Origin: an uncultured Oscillospiraceae bacterium
GTDB lineage: Bacteria > Bacillota > Clostridia > Oscillospirales > Ruminococcaceae
DNA length: 64,000 nucleotides
Direction: 5' to 3'
Assembly (NCBI GenBank): GCA_900543705.1
Contig: UQSL01000002.1
Span: forward strand, 1 to 64,000
Below are positions 35,065 to 44,331 of this stretch, in pieces. Below the pieces are notes generated by a model that did not search any database, had not been told where the DNA came from, and saw only the letters and a list, made by a program, of their open reading frames with translations. Each line of letters starts with the position of its first letter. Positions within the stretch are counted from its first letter, which is position 1. The position numbers were made by a program, and so were the translations under genes.

Positions 35065-36513
35065 TCTTGCATAGGTTTCGTTGAGCTTTCGGTAAAACCC
35101 GGTATCGATGTGGGCGAGAGCTTCCTTGGTGACACGAAACTCCCAGTTGTGGTCCGCCTTGCCGGGGATATTCATACGTGTATCCGTGCCGAAGCCGCAC
35201 AAATCCTGCACCGGTACAAAGGCGAGCAGGGCTCCGCTTTGCCACAGGGTTGTGATGACAGCGCGGATGACCTCGCTGTTCGGGCCGCCCTCGCCCCAAT
35301 TGTCCCCGAAATACCGGCAGTAGCGCAGCATGCGGAGCTTTTCCTCCATCGGCGTCGCCCACAGCCAGCCGAGCAGGGTGTCGTTGTCGTGCGTGCCGGT
35401 ATAGGCAACGACGTGCTCGGAGTACCGGTGCGGGGTGTGCATGTTTTCATACCCGGAGAAACCAAACTGCATCACCCGCATGCCGGGGAAATTCGCGTCC
35501 TTCAAAAACTGTGCAAGCCCTTCGCTGTATTCTCCCAAATCCTCAGCAATTATGTTTGGGGCGTCGAAATGCATGCGGATTTTATCAATCAGCTTCATAC
35601 CGGGACCGTCCTGCCAGTGGCCGGCCTTTGCGGTTTTTGCCTCTGCGGGTATCGCCCAATACTGATAGAGCCCACGGAAGTGGTCGATACGCACTGCGTC
35701 GTAGAGCTTGAGGTTTTTCTCAATCCGGCGCAGCCACCACTTGTACCCCTCGCACTCCATGGCTTTCCAATCATAGAGAGGGTTACCCCAGAGCTGGCCT
35801 TCTTCGGCAAAGTAATCGGGAGGGACGCCCGCGACCTGATTGGGGATACCTTTCTCGTCGGTGAGGAAAAGCTCCCTGTTGCCCCAGAAGTCCGCACTGT
35901 CGTGCAGCACGTAAATCGGCATGTCCCCGAACAGGGAGATACCGCGTTCGTTTGCGTAATGTTTGACGGCTGCCCACTGTGTGTGGGCAAGGTATTGCTC
36001 AAAGATATAGTATTCCATCTGCTCCGTTGCAGGCTTTCTTGTCCATTCCCAGAAAGCGGTTCCGCCATTTGCCTCTTTGGAAGCCATAAAGGCCGCGTAA
36101 TCGTCGAGCCATGCGGCTTCCTGTTTGGCAAATTGTGCAAGCTTTTCCTTTTTGGTAAAACGGGAGAACGCCTTTTTTATCCAACGCGGTTTGTTTTCCC
36201 TTACCCAGTCATAGTCGACGGCATAGGGTTTTCCCTCATAGCGCGCTTCGCATACTTCCTGTTCGGTCAGTAGGCCGTCTTCGACAAGGGAAGGCAAGTC
36301 GATGTAGTACGGGTTGATGGCGAATGCGCTCATGCTCGAATAGGGGGAGTTGCCATAGCCGACCGGGCAAAGCGGCAGGATCTGCCACCATTTCATTTTC
36401 ATAGAGACGAGCTGATCGAGAAACTCCCTGCACTCTTTGCCAAAGCCCCCTATCGCGTATTCGGAGGGCAGGGAGGAGATATTGCAGAATACCCCGGAAC
36501 CTCTGTTTATCAT
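35059..36513 (-). CDS. malQ: 4-alpha-glucanotransferase (amylomaltase)
   Basis: A 484-residue GH77 disproportionating enzyme that moves maltodextrin segments between acceptors, working with glycogen breakdown and synthesis. Visible: RGSGVFCNISSLPSEYAIGGFG, WWQILPLCPVGYGNSPYSSMSAFAINP, DMPIYV, VRIDHFRGLYQYW with the nucleophile Asp, IIAEDLGEYSEG with the acid Glu, and YTGTHDNDTLLGW. It is transcribed leftward like the glycogen operon but separately. Confidence 0.95.
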   Translation of the reverse strand: MINRGSGVFCNISSLPSEYAIGGFGKECREFLDQLVSMKMKWWQILPLCPVGYGNSPYSSMSAFAINPYYIDLPSLVEDGLLTEQEVCEARYEGKPYAVDYDWVRENKPRWIKKAFSRFTKKEKLAQFAKQEAAWLDDYAAFMASKEANGGTAFWEWTRKPATEQMEYYIFEQYLAHTQWAAVKHYANERGISLFGDMPIYVLHDSADFWGNRELFLTDEKGIPNQVAGVPPDYFAEEGQLWGNPLYDWKAMECEGYKWWLRRIEKNLKLYDAVRIDHFRGLYQYWAIPAEAKTAKAGHWQDGPGMKLIDKIRMHFDAPNIIAEDLGEYSEGLAQFLKDANFPGMRVMQFGFSGYENMHTPHRYSEHVVAYTGTHDNDTLLGWLWATPMEEKLRMLRYCRYFGDNWGEGGPNSEVIRAVITTLWQSGALLAFVPVQDLCGFGTDTRMNIPGKADHNWEFRVTKEALAHIDTGFYRKLNETYARG

Positions 36514-36535
36514 CTTGTATACCCCTTTCTGACTG

Positions 36536-37687
36536 TCAGATGTGGAAAATACCAGTGGCTGCGCCGAACATGATGTGTACCGGCGAAAATTTATCGCTCA
36601 TGTAGTGGTCCATGGTTTGGTAGAGAAAATCCGTGTGCTTGTCTTGCGCCGTGCATTTGCAGATTTGCAGAGTCATGACCACTGTTGTCCCTTTCCCCGG
36701 CTTGCTTCTCACTGTGACCGTGCCGCCGTGTGCGGAAATGGTGTACCTTGTCAAGGTAAGACCGAGCCCGAGTGAGTGGAACATCTCGTGCTTGGAATCC
36801 TTTGAATAATATGGTTCAAAGATATGGCTTAAAACTTCCTGCTCAATACCGTTCCCATCATCAAGTATATGGATGACCGCAAGTTCCCCGGCTTTTTTCA
36901 AACTGATAAGGATATTTTTGCCCCCATATTCGCAGGCGTTGAGCAGCACATTTAATACCGCGTAAGAGAGCTTGTCGCGGTCAAAGCAGGTGTAAATCTC
37001 CTCTTCCTGCCTCTCAAAACGTACCATAACACCCAGGGACATGGCAAAGACAGAGGCCGCGTCGCACAGTTCCTTGAGAAAGGAAGAAAGGCTTGTGTAC
37101 TCTTTGTTCATGCGGTTAATCCCAGCCTTGTAGCGGGATAGCTCCGAAATCTGGACGGTGGAGCGCAGGATTTTATAGCTGTTTTGGCTGATCGCATTGA
37201 GATATTTAAGCCCCGTCTTGTCGCCCTGCTCCCGCATGTGTCTGGCGAGGGGGATAAGCACTGTGTAGATGGAGCTGATGGGGGAGCGGAACTGACTGAC
37301 AAATGCGGAAAGATTTTTTTCTTCTTCGTAAGCGTTTTTGACAGCTAAAGGGTCTTCTGCAAAAAAAATACGCATGACAGCCCCAAAATAGCTGCTGTCC
37401 GCAGTAAAAAGCGGGGCAATTTCAACTTTAGCGAAGAGAAAACTCAGTTCCCCGCGGTCAAACAAGAATTCCCGGCCGGATTCGAGGCCCTTTTTCATCT
37501 GTGTTAAATCAAGGTCGTCAAGCATCATCCGTGCACCGTCGTACTGAGTCAGGATAGAGTTGTGATGTTTGGCGGCGTCATTCGCCCAGAGGATTTCAAA
37601 CCCGGAACCCATCAGCAGGGTGGGGGTTTGTGATTTTTCATACAACTGCCGGACACTAGTCAGTATCCCGTCTTGTGGTGTTTCCAA
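36536..37687 (-). CDS. Sensor kinase-like protein lacking the phospho-acceptor His
   Basis: A 383-residue soluble protein with an N-terminal PAS-like region (residues 10-110), a DHp-like helical pair, and a well-kept HATPase_c domain (LLNACEYG N-box, DDGNGIEQ, GLGLTLTRY). Where kinases have SHELRTP the sequence has VSQFRSPIS (about 130-138), so the phosphorylatable His is missing. There is no membrane segment and no response regulator beside it. It may bind ATP and control another kinase, or be a diverged HisKA subtype. It lies 22 bases upstream of malQ on the same strand, so cotranscription is possible. Confidence 0.8.
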   Translation of the reverse strand: METPQDGILTSVRQLYEKSQTPTLLMGSGFEILWANDAAKHHNSILTQYDGARMMLDDLDLTQMKKGLESGREFLFDRGELSFLFAKVEIAPLFTADSSYFGAVMRIFFAEDPLAVKNAYEEEKNLSAFVSQFRSPISSIYTVLIPLARHMREQGDKTGLKYLNAISQNSYKILRSTVQISELSRYKAGINRMNKEYTSLSSFLKELCDAASVFAMSLGVMVRFERQEEEIYTCFDRDKLSYAVLNVLLNACEYGGKNILISLKKAGELAVIHILDDGNGIEQEVLSHIFEPYYSKDSKHEMFHSLGLGLTLTRYTISAHGGTVTVRSKPGKGTTVVMTLQICKCTAQDKHTDFLYQTMDHYMSDKFSPVHIMFGAATGIFHI

Positions 37688-37980
37688 TTTCTTTCACTTC
37701 CCTCGATCCCCGCATGACGTGTCCATGCGGCAATTAATCCGAAAATCCGGAGGAGCTTTTCCTGATTCTATCTTTTTTTGGATTGAAGTTCCCTTATAGT
37801 ATACCATATTTTCATAGAATACAACCTATCTTTTATGCAAAAGCAATACAATTTTCCTCAAGTAAATGGTATCCTCACCCTTCCAAATCCAATATTTCAG
37901 GAAGGGCAGGAAGGGAATCTTTTATTTTTTTATGGATAATGCTAATTTTCAAAAAATGGTTAAAAAAAAGACATTGTCCC
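37688..37980. other. AT-rich divergent intergenic region
   Basis: About 290 bases between the kinase-like gene and the gapdh promoter. No gene is visible; it should hold the promoter of the leftward gene, but no clear boxes stand out. Confidence 0.4.
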
Positions 37981-38009
37981 TTGTAGTTTTCCGGATTTTA
38001 GTATAAAAT
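37981..38009 (+). promoter_or_regulatory. Promoter of gapdh
   Basis: TTGTAG (37981-37986) and TAAAAT (38004-38009) are spaced 17 bases, followed by a GGGAGG ribosome site before the ATG at 38042. Confidence 0.65.
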
Positions 38010-38017
38010 AAAGATAA

Positions 38018-39058
<1,041 letters not shown>

Positions 39059-39091
39059 TTTATCCACTGATAAATGTAATTAAGTATCTAC

Positions 39092-39129
39092 ATCCCCGGC
39101 AGGATTATTCTGCCGGGGATACTTTTTTG
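39092..39129 (+). terminator. Terminator of gapdh
   Basis: ATCCCCGGCAG pairs with CTGCCGGGGAT and is followed by ACTTTTTT. Confidence 0.92.
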
Positions 39130-39338
39130 TTAGGAGGTAGAAAAAACAATTTTTTTGCAATTTAAATTGTCTATTGGGAATACTATATTCCTATTTGGCA
39201 CGAAGTGTTGTATAATAAAAGAACAATCAGGCCGCGGGAATTACAAAATGGATACAAGCAGGATCCGGAGGGCAGTTTTCCTGAATGGATTATGGATAGT
39301 ACGGCCGGGCATCTGATATTGGAAAGGGGAAAAACAAA

Positions 39339-39500
39339 ATGAATGGAAAAGATGAGTGGGCGCAAGTTGAAGTGGAAATGGACGAAGCACTCGAACGGCA
39401 TTTGTCCGAAGTGGCGCAGAAACTTGGATGTAGTGTGGATGAGCTTGTCACACGCTGTTTGGAAAAATACCTGAAAGAAAAAGGTTTTCAAAATCCATAA
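39339..39500 (+). CDS. Small 53-residue protein, probable ribbon-helix-helix fold
   Basis: A short frame with a good GGAAAGGGG site 9 bases before the ATG. The pattern WAQVEVEMDEALERHLSE then AQKLGCSVDELVTRCLEKYL fits a beta strand followed by two helices, as in CopG/Arc-type ribbon-helix-helix proteins or small antitoxins. No toxin gene is adjacent, so an orphan DNA-binding protein is the simplest reading. It ends just before the mntP promoter. Function unassigned. Confidence 0.6.
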   Translation: MNGKDEWAQVEVEMDEALERHLSEVAQKLGCSVDELVTRCLEKYLKEKGFQNP

Positions 39501-39507
39501 TATTAGA

Positions 39508-39536
39508 TTGACAGGGGAAACATTTTCCCATATAAT
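39508..39536 (+). promoter_or_regulatory. Promoter of mntP
   Basis: Consensus TTGACA (39508-39513) and TATAAT (39531-39536) with a 17-base spacer, immediately before the riboswitch. Confidence 0.85.
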
Positions 39537-39540
39537 AATC

Positions 39541-39662
39541 CCTGGTAAGGGAGTAGTTGGCATCATGGGTGCAGTAAAGTCAACATACTGATTTCAATCT
39601 GGCTTTGCTTGAAATAACGAGACTTATCTGCGAAGGTTCTTTCGCAGATAAGTCTTTTTTTA
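39541..39662 (+). ncRNA. yybP-ykoY manganese riboswitch with terminator
   Basis: The aptamer shows the class hallmarks GGGAGTAG and TCAACATACTGA around a variable stem. Its closing stem GGTAAG (39544-39549) / CTTATC (39623-39628) shares the 3' arm with the terminator stem AGACTTATCTGCGAA / TTTCGCAGATAAGTCT followed by seven T. The two structures exclude each other, so Mn2+ binding should stop termination and switch mntP on. Gene context (Mn exporter) agrees with the known role. Confidence 0.9.
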
Positions 39663-39690
39663 TGCAAGAAAAGGAAAAAGGAGTAAAATT

Positions 39691-40257
39691 ATGGGATTGA
39701 CAGAGCTGTTTTTAATCGCGGTAGGGCTTTCCATGGACGCCTTTGCGGTATCCATCTGCAAGGGGCTTTCGATGCGGCAGATGAGCTGGAAAAAGGCGGC
39801 TATTATCGGGCTGTATTTCGGGGGCTTCCAGGCAGGAATGCCGCTAATTGGGTACTTTCTGGGCGTGCAGTTCCAGGGAGGCATTCAGGCGATTGACCAC
39901 TGGATTGCCTTTGTTCTGCTGGGCCTTATCGGTGCAAATATGATTCGGGAATCGCTGAGTAGGGAAGAGGAAAAAACGGATGATTCGGTTAGTTTTAAGA
40001 GTATGTCCGTGCTTGCGGTGGCGACCAGCATTGATGCGCTTGCCATCGGCGTGACCTTTGCCTTTTTACAGGTAAGTATTGTCCCGGCGGTCATCTTTAT
40101 CGGGGTTGTCACTTTTGCGCTGTCCTTTGTGGGTGTCAAGATTGGCAATGTGTTTGGAACCAAGTATAAATCCAGAGCAGAGTTTGCCGGTGGGGCAATA
40201 CTCATCCTGATGGGATTGAAGATTTTACTCGAACACTTGGGCGTCATCAGCTTTTGA
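39691..40257 (+). CDS. mntP: Manganese efflux pump
   Basis: A 188-residue MntP with six hydrophobic segments in two related halves, each with the acidic signature: [15 protein letters not shown] and [16 protein letters not shown]. It exports Mn2+ across the cytoplasmic membrane. GAAAAAGGAG precedes the ATG. The manganese riboswitch upstream gives metal-dependent expression. Confidence 0.95.
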   Translation: MGLTELFLIAVGLSMDAFAVSICKGLSMRQMSWKKAAIIGLYFGGFQAGMPLIGYFLGVQFQGGIQAIDHWIAFVLLGLIGANMIRESLSREEEKTDDSVSFKSMSVLAVATSIDALAIGVTFAFLQVSIVPAVIFIGVVTFALSFVGVKIGNVFGTKYKSRAEFAGGAILILMGLKILLEHLGVISF

Positions 40258-40404
40258 TTTTAGTTACAGTATACTGGATGGATAGAAGTATCCTGCGACG
40301 CCATGCGTTAACTATCCTTGAGCGGTGTCTTAAGGACAGAGGAATCCCCTTTTTCAAGGCCAAAACCTGGACAACGGATTACCGGGAGACGAGGGAAGAA
40401 ATCT

Positions 40405-40608
40405 GTTTACGCGGAACACGCGTCGGCCGAAGCCATGGTCACAGCAGGGGAAGACCGTGTGGTTCGCAGGAATGGAGACATTGTTCCTCCCTGCGGCAGA
40501 TGCCGGGAATTTATCTGCCAGCTGCACAAAGACAATCTTCTTTGCGAGGTGTCACTCGCGGACAAGATCCTCACCCTAGACGACCTATTTCCTGAGCGGT
40601 GGGTGTAA
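40405..40608 (+). pseudogene. Degenerate cytidine deaminase-like gene
   Basis: The frame keeps EHASAEAMVTAGEDRVV and IVPPCGRCREFICQL with both zinc cysteines, then TLDDLFPERW, as in short clostridial cytidine/blasticidin deaminase-like proteins. The catalytic HAE motif is altered to HAS, several residues between the two motifs are missing, and the N-terminal 50 residues are absent or out of frame. Probably inactive. Confidence 0.6.
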
Positions 40609-40661
40609 AAATTGGATTTCTCTGAGAAGACGTGTTTGAGATACAGAATTGAAAGCTTAGG

Positions 40662-40694
40662 AAAAGCGCCGGGAATTTTTCCCGGCGCTTTTTG
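40662..40694. terminator. Bidirectional terminator
   Basis: AAAAGCGCCGGGAA pairs with TTCCCGGCGCTTTT around 3 bases. It ends the leftward unknown gene at 40709 and anything rightward. Confidence 0.85.
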
Positions 40695-40708
40695 ACTGGA
40701 ATCTTTTG

Positions 40709-41293
40709 TTACTGGTTTAGCAGAATGGTACGTTGTACTTCGCTGAGCGGTGCGAGTTCGAGTTCGACCGGGGTGTAGCCTTCCCGGATGATGTTTGCCT
40801 CAAGCTTAGTGCCTCCCTGTTCAATGACGGAGCGAATGCCCTCGAGGAAGATATAATCCCCGACCGGGATATTTCCTTTGACGAGAATCGGGAGGATTCC
40901 CTTATTCACAAGTATATCACATTCCTCCGGGGTAAAGGAGGCGGCAAGGTTGGCAAGCGTACCGTTGGCAGATTCAAACAGTGCGTCCTCCTCGCTGATA
41001 GAGGCGTCCGCCGGGGTGAGGACGGCGGCTCCCATCTGAGTATGGCGCGCACGCAGATTCGGGTGCTTGGTACGAATGGCTGTAATCACATCGTGCAGTT
41101 CCTGGTGCCCTACGAGAGGGCAAGCGTCCAGCTGGCTTGTCTCCTCCGATACGCGTAAAGTCTGCGCAAGGTCGATGTATTCTGTCGATTTGTTTTCAAT
41201 CAAGGAGAAATCATCCGTGACGACCTTGAACGCGATGTTATCCGTCGTGCTTCTGCGGTGATAGACAAGCAGGTCTTTGTACTTGTATTCCAT
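40709..41293 (-). CDS. Conserved-looking protein of unknown function
   Basis: A 194-residue soluble protein with no signal peptide or membrane helix. It is rich in acidic residues, with short strands such as KDLLVYHRR, ILPILVKGNIPVGDYIFLEGI and YTPVELELAPLSEVQRTILL. I do not recognise the family. A clear AAGGAGG lies before the ATG and a bidirectional terminator follows, so it is very likely a real single gene. Base composition matches the core genes rather than the AT-rich stretch to its right. Confidence 0.75.
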   Translation of the reverse strand: MEYKYKDLLVYHRRSTTDNIAFKVVTDDFSLIENKSTEYIDLAQTLRVSEETSQLDACPLVGHQELHDVITAIRTKHPNLRARHTQMGAAVLTPADASISEEDALFESANGTLANLAASFTPEECDILVNKGILPILVKGNIPVGDYIFLEGIRSVIEQGGTKLEANIIREGYTPVELELAPLSEVQRTILLNQ

Positions 41294-42064
41294 ATGGCAG
41301 TCCTCCTTAAAAATACGAACCGATGAATGCGTTTCCTTCTTTTCCTTATACTCCTTTGTGGGCCAAAAGTCAACACGTGCGGGATGTATCCCGGAGGGGA
41401 GTGTAATACAAGGTGGGGAATCATCCTACCCTGAGCAAAATTATTTATTCACCTATTAGCAAGGTAGACATCCCTACCTTATTTGCTCCTATAGGAAACC
41501 CATTCGAATCCCCGGCGGACAAGTTTTTCGTCCGGGCCGTCCCGCAGGCGGTCGTCCCTCCCACATGCAGTCGATGAGATACCCGCCACTGTTGACGACG
41601 CGATAGGATTTCCTCCACAGTGCCGTCGACGACTACAAGGTGATGCACACCCCGTTTTTTCACTTCATCCCGCATGAAACCCTGTAGGCGGTCGACCGGC
41701 TCGCTCGCGAAGACACGTTTGTCCGTTTTTGACACGGTAAAGGCGAGGCGAGCTATATATTTGTTATTCTCTGTATGATAATATTAGTATTTGGAATTGG
41801 TATTACAATGGCTTTTACAAATATAAACGCTTAAATTTCATGCTTACCACAGCAGATAGGTATTGTTACATCATCAGTGCTGTTTCGTTGTCGCTTGTGT
41901 TGGTTTGATACGAACCATTGTGTGGAAAAACTTCCCCTATATTGTCCCACTAAGATGCAGAGCCGATAATTATAACCAATTTGCTGTATTTTCTCTCAAG
42001 GCATAGTATCATGTTTTACGTTCAGCCATATTGAAACCGGGTATCTATTTAATAACAGTCAGAC
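41294..42064. other. Long gap with possible decayed coding sequence
   Basis: From about 41445 to 41760 the minus strand has gene-like composition. One frame reads RLQGFMRDEVKKRGVHHLVVVDGT, another continues GPDEKLVRRGFEWVSYRSK, which looks like one protein broken by a frameshift, but I cannot name the family. From 41760 to 42064 the DNA is AT-rich with nothing recognisable. Confidence 0.4.
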
Positions 42065-42103
42065 AAAACGAGTCTGGATGCAAATTGCGTTCAGACTCGT
42101 TTT
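42065..42103 (+). terminator. Terminator-like hairpin before the DUF2935 gene
   Basis: AAAACGAGTCTG pairs with CAGACTCGTTTT. It sits in a ~65 base segment (42038-42103) that recurs in diverged form at 43246-43315 on the other side of the DUF2935 gene. Confidence 0.7.
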
Positions 42104-42278
42104 GATTCTTATGCTTTCGCGCTTGCGTCTATAGCGGGGTATCGATATGAAAGACAGATTCGGATGTTTTTCGAACCGAGATTTCCAACAGTTATCCTAG
42201 AAAAAAGGTGGGAACATGGAGAAATCCATGTGCATATAATATAAACATATGAATGCATTTTTTGATTAGGAGGAAAAT

Positions 42279-43172
42279 ATGTGCACTGATAATTATGTAG
42301 TAAACTCCTTGGAACTGCATCTATTCTTTGGACGCATCATGAAAGAACATTCCCTTTTTCTAATGGCAGGGTTTACTCCCGCCAATGTCTCCTTTTCTAA
42401 ACAAGCAGAGTTTTATAAAAGGGAATTTGAGAAAGTGCTCTGTCGGGCCATAGCACTCAGTGACGGCGTTATAAGTCAGGATGTACTGTGTTCAGGCGAA
42501 CTGATTACGGAATTTACTGCTTTGGCCGAAAAACAAACAGAACATTTTACTGGAATCCCAATCAACAGGGGGATAACCAACCGGGAATCACAGTTACGCA
42601 ATGATAGCTGCCAATGTAATGATAACTCGGAAAAACAATGCCAAGTACAACGTCTGAATCGGACAGCGCTCAAACTTTTGGATGGATTAATTCAGTTTAA
42701 GGAAACTATTTTAAAAAATGTCCTGTGCTGTGAAATGTTTACGATGAACTATCCTTTACTGATAGAACATATCCTCAGGGAAGCAAAGCTTTATCGAAAA
42801 TATCTACAGACGCTTGAAAAGACGGGGAATTTAACCTGCGAGTCTATGAAGGAAATCGAAAGCTTTTGGAATCAGATTATGATGGAGCATGCCATGTTTA
42901 TACGCGGACTTTTAGATCCGTGTGAAACTGAATTGTTCAATTCGGCAGACGAATTCGCCAAAGAATATTCAAAATTATTAAGCGCCTGCCAAAATGCACA
43001 AAACCAGACGTTGACATCCGATTCTTTACAGGAAACCATAAGGTTTAGAGATTTCAAAATGGCAGGGACACAGGGAATCGCGCAATGTAAAATTCGTTCG
43101 GTTATTTTGCCTCTTCTGGCGGATCATGTGCTGCGTGAGGCCAATCATTATATCCGTTTATTGAAATCATAA
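42279..43172 (+). CDS. DUF2935 family protein (ferritin-like helical repeats)
   Basis: A 297-residue protein of the clostridial/bacillar DUF2935 family, two related helical halves. Each half begins with an E/H-rich helix: ELHLFFGRIMKEHSLFLMAG near residue 12 and FWNQIMMEHAMFIRGLLD near residue 196, and later helices carry HxLREAxxY motifs (EHILREAKLYRKYL, DHVLREANHYIRLL). The E and H spacing suggests a metal-binding helical bundle. TAGGAGG lies before the ATG. The gene is more AT-rich than the core genes and is flanked by related terminator repeats. Function unknown; some relatives are spore-associated. Confidence 0.85.
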   Translation: MCTDNYVVNSLELHLFFGRIMKEHSLFLMAGFTPANVSFSKQAEFYKREFEKVLCRAIALSDGVISQDVLCSGELITEFTALAEKQTEHFTGIPINRGITNRESQLRNDSCQCNDNSEKQCQVQRLNRTALKLLDGLIQFKETILKNVLCCEMFTMNYPLLIEHILREAKLYRKYLQTLEKTGNLTCESMKEIESFWNQIMMEHAMFIRGLLDPCETELFNSADEFAKEYSKLLSACQNAQNQTLTSDSLQETIRFRDFKMAGTQGIAQCKIRSVILPLLADHVLREANHYIRLLKS

Positions 43173-43276
43173 TTTATAACCCTTTTTCCTGCACGCCTCA
43201 TAATTTCGGCATTTCTACACTTTTGTGAAAATTATGAGGTACCACCTGGGTATCTAATCTTTCCCAGTCAGACAGG

Positions 43277-43314
43277 CTGAGTCTGGACGAAAATTGCGTT
43301 CGGACTCAGTTTTT
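43277..43314 (+). terminator. Terminator of the DUF2935 gene
   Basis: CTGAGTC and GACTCAG form the core stem with wobble pairs above it, followed by TTTTTT. The hairpin is a diverged copy of the one at 42065-42103. Confidence 0.8.
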
Positions 43315-43385
43315 TAAAATGGTTTGTTAAGCCACTCTTTTCTTCCAAGATGACACCTCAATCTTACCGCGAGGTTTCTTTTTAT

Positions 43386-43862
43386 TCAATTGGCATTATC
43401 TGAATTACAGAATAATCTATTTTTCCATGCTGTTATGAACTTACTACTAACAAGAGATACGGGAATAGAAATTAAAACATTTGTTTGAATATAAGGAGCA
43501 TTCGATTTTTTTTTACATTTTTTAAAACCATGAAGACTCGCGAAAATTCCAATTGCAATAATAGCACAGATGATAAGCGTAACTATTGTAATTTCAGTTC
43601 CGTAATCATTGATTTTTCCAGTAGTAATTGCAGGAATCACTCTAAATTGAATATATGATACTAAAGCTACTAGTCCTATATCAATACATATCATGTAATA
43701 GCCTGTTTGCTTACTCACTTTTTCCTTATCATATTTATCCTTTTCTTCTGGCTTTTTCATGTTAAAACCAGATACTAATTGGCTTCCTTTGCCAGTCAAT
43801 AAAATAATCGTTATGATAATAAAAATAGCCAATATCCCCCACATAACATACATAAAAAACAT
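43386..43862 (-). CDS. DUF3784 family small membrane protein
   Basis: A 158-residue protein with three hydrophobic segments (about residues 4-22, 56-75, 92-110). The first loop LTGKGSQLVSGFNMKKPEEKDKYDKEK fits DUF3784 (GKGxxLIAGYNTxxxxEKxKYD pattern). The family is usually near 100 residues; the last ~40 here are an unusual polar extension that may come from loss of the original stop. It is AT-rich, preceded by AAAGGAG. Function unknown. Confidence 0.75.
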   Translation of the reverse strand: MFFMYVMWGILAIFIIITIILLTGKGSQLVSGFNMKKPEEKDKYDKEKVSKQTGYYMICIDIGLVALVSYIQFRVIPAITTGKINDYGTEITIVTLIICAIIAIGIFASLHGFKKCKKKSNAPYIQTNVLISIPVSLVSSKFITAWKNRLFCNSDNAN

Positions 43863-43974
43863 ATAAATAACGCTCCTTTCATTTATTTGTAATTTTTAAC
43901 TCGCTTTTGTTCGGTTAGAAATCAGTGTCAGCATTCTTTCCCTTTATTCCTCTTGATTACCCATCACAGAAAAT

Positions 43975-44036
43975 AAAAAGCCCTGTCAAGAACTTAGCCA
44001 CGAAGTGGTGCGAAGCATTCTTGATCAGGGCTTTTT
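43975..44036 (-). terminator. Terminator downstream of the AbrB remnant
   Basis: AAAAAGCCCTG (43975-43985) pairs with CAGGGCTTTTT (near 44026-44036), extended by TCAAGAA / TTCTTGA. T-runs lie on both sides. Confidence 0.7.
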
Positions 44037-44202
44037 ACTTTCCGTATCTTCTGTGAGATCAAATCCCTTTGTCGTTGGAACTTTTGATAAAATCTCTCTG
44101 TCCTCGTCAACGTGTGTATTCGCGTGCTTCTGTGGGAATGACAAACTGTGCGCGCTCCCCGATTTTCACGGTCCAGGCATGATTTCCCTTTGAATACTTC
44201 AT
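44025..44202 (-). pseudogene. Decayed AbrB/SpoVT-type transcription regulator
   Basis: A ribosome site and ATG (44202) open a frame reading KYSKGNHAWTVKIGERAQFVIPTEARE, the N-terminal strand pair of AbrB-fold swapped-hairpin regulators. The frame then breaks; a second frame supplies DEDREILSKVPTTKGFDLTE up to a TGA at 44025. The piece that should read FGIxPGDxLxLLGDE is deleted. Nonfunctional as it stands. Confidence 0.65.
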
Positions 44203-44287
44203 GCAAACCCTTCTTTCATAAAATACGAACTGGTCGAAAAGCTTTGTTATCCGCCATAGGGCATGTCCCTGCGCACCGGAGAGAAAG

Positions 44288-44314
44288 ACCACGGCCCCTG
44301 TGAAAGGCCATGGT
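44288..44314 (-). terminator. Hairpin after the DUF4317 gene
   Basis: ACCACGGCC pairs with GGCCATGGT with one mismatch, 18 bases past the stop; a modest CTTTCTC follows on the minus strand. Confidence 0.5.
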
Positions 44315-44331
44315 TCCATACTGAGAAGACT

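Noticed and set aside
35110..36273. 387-residue open frame on the plus strand opposite malQ
   Set aside because: It is the antisense shadow of malQ, whose catalytic motifs are unmistakable; no ribosome site or recognisable protein features.
36536..37687. Plain functional histidine kinase
   Set aside because: The acceptor His motif is not present, so it is described as kinase-like instead.
41490..41530. tRNA-like T-loop (ATTCGAATCCCC)
   Set aside because: No matching acceptor, D or anticodon arm can be built around it.
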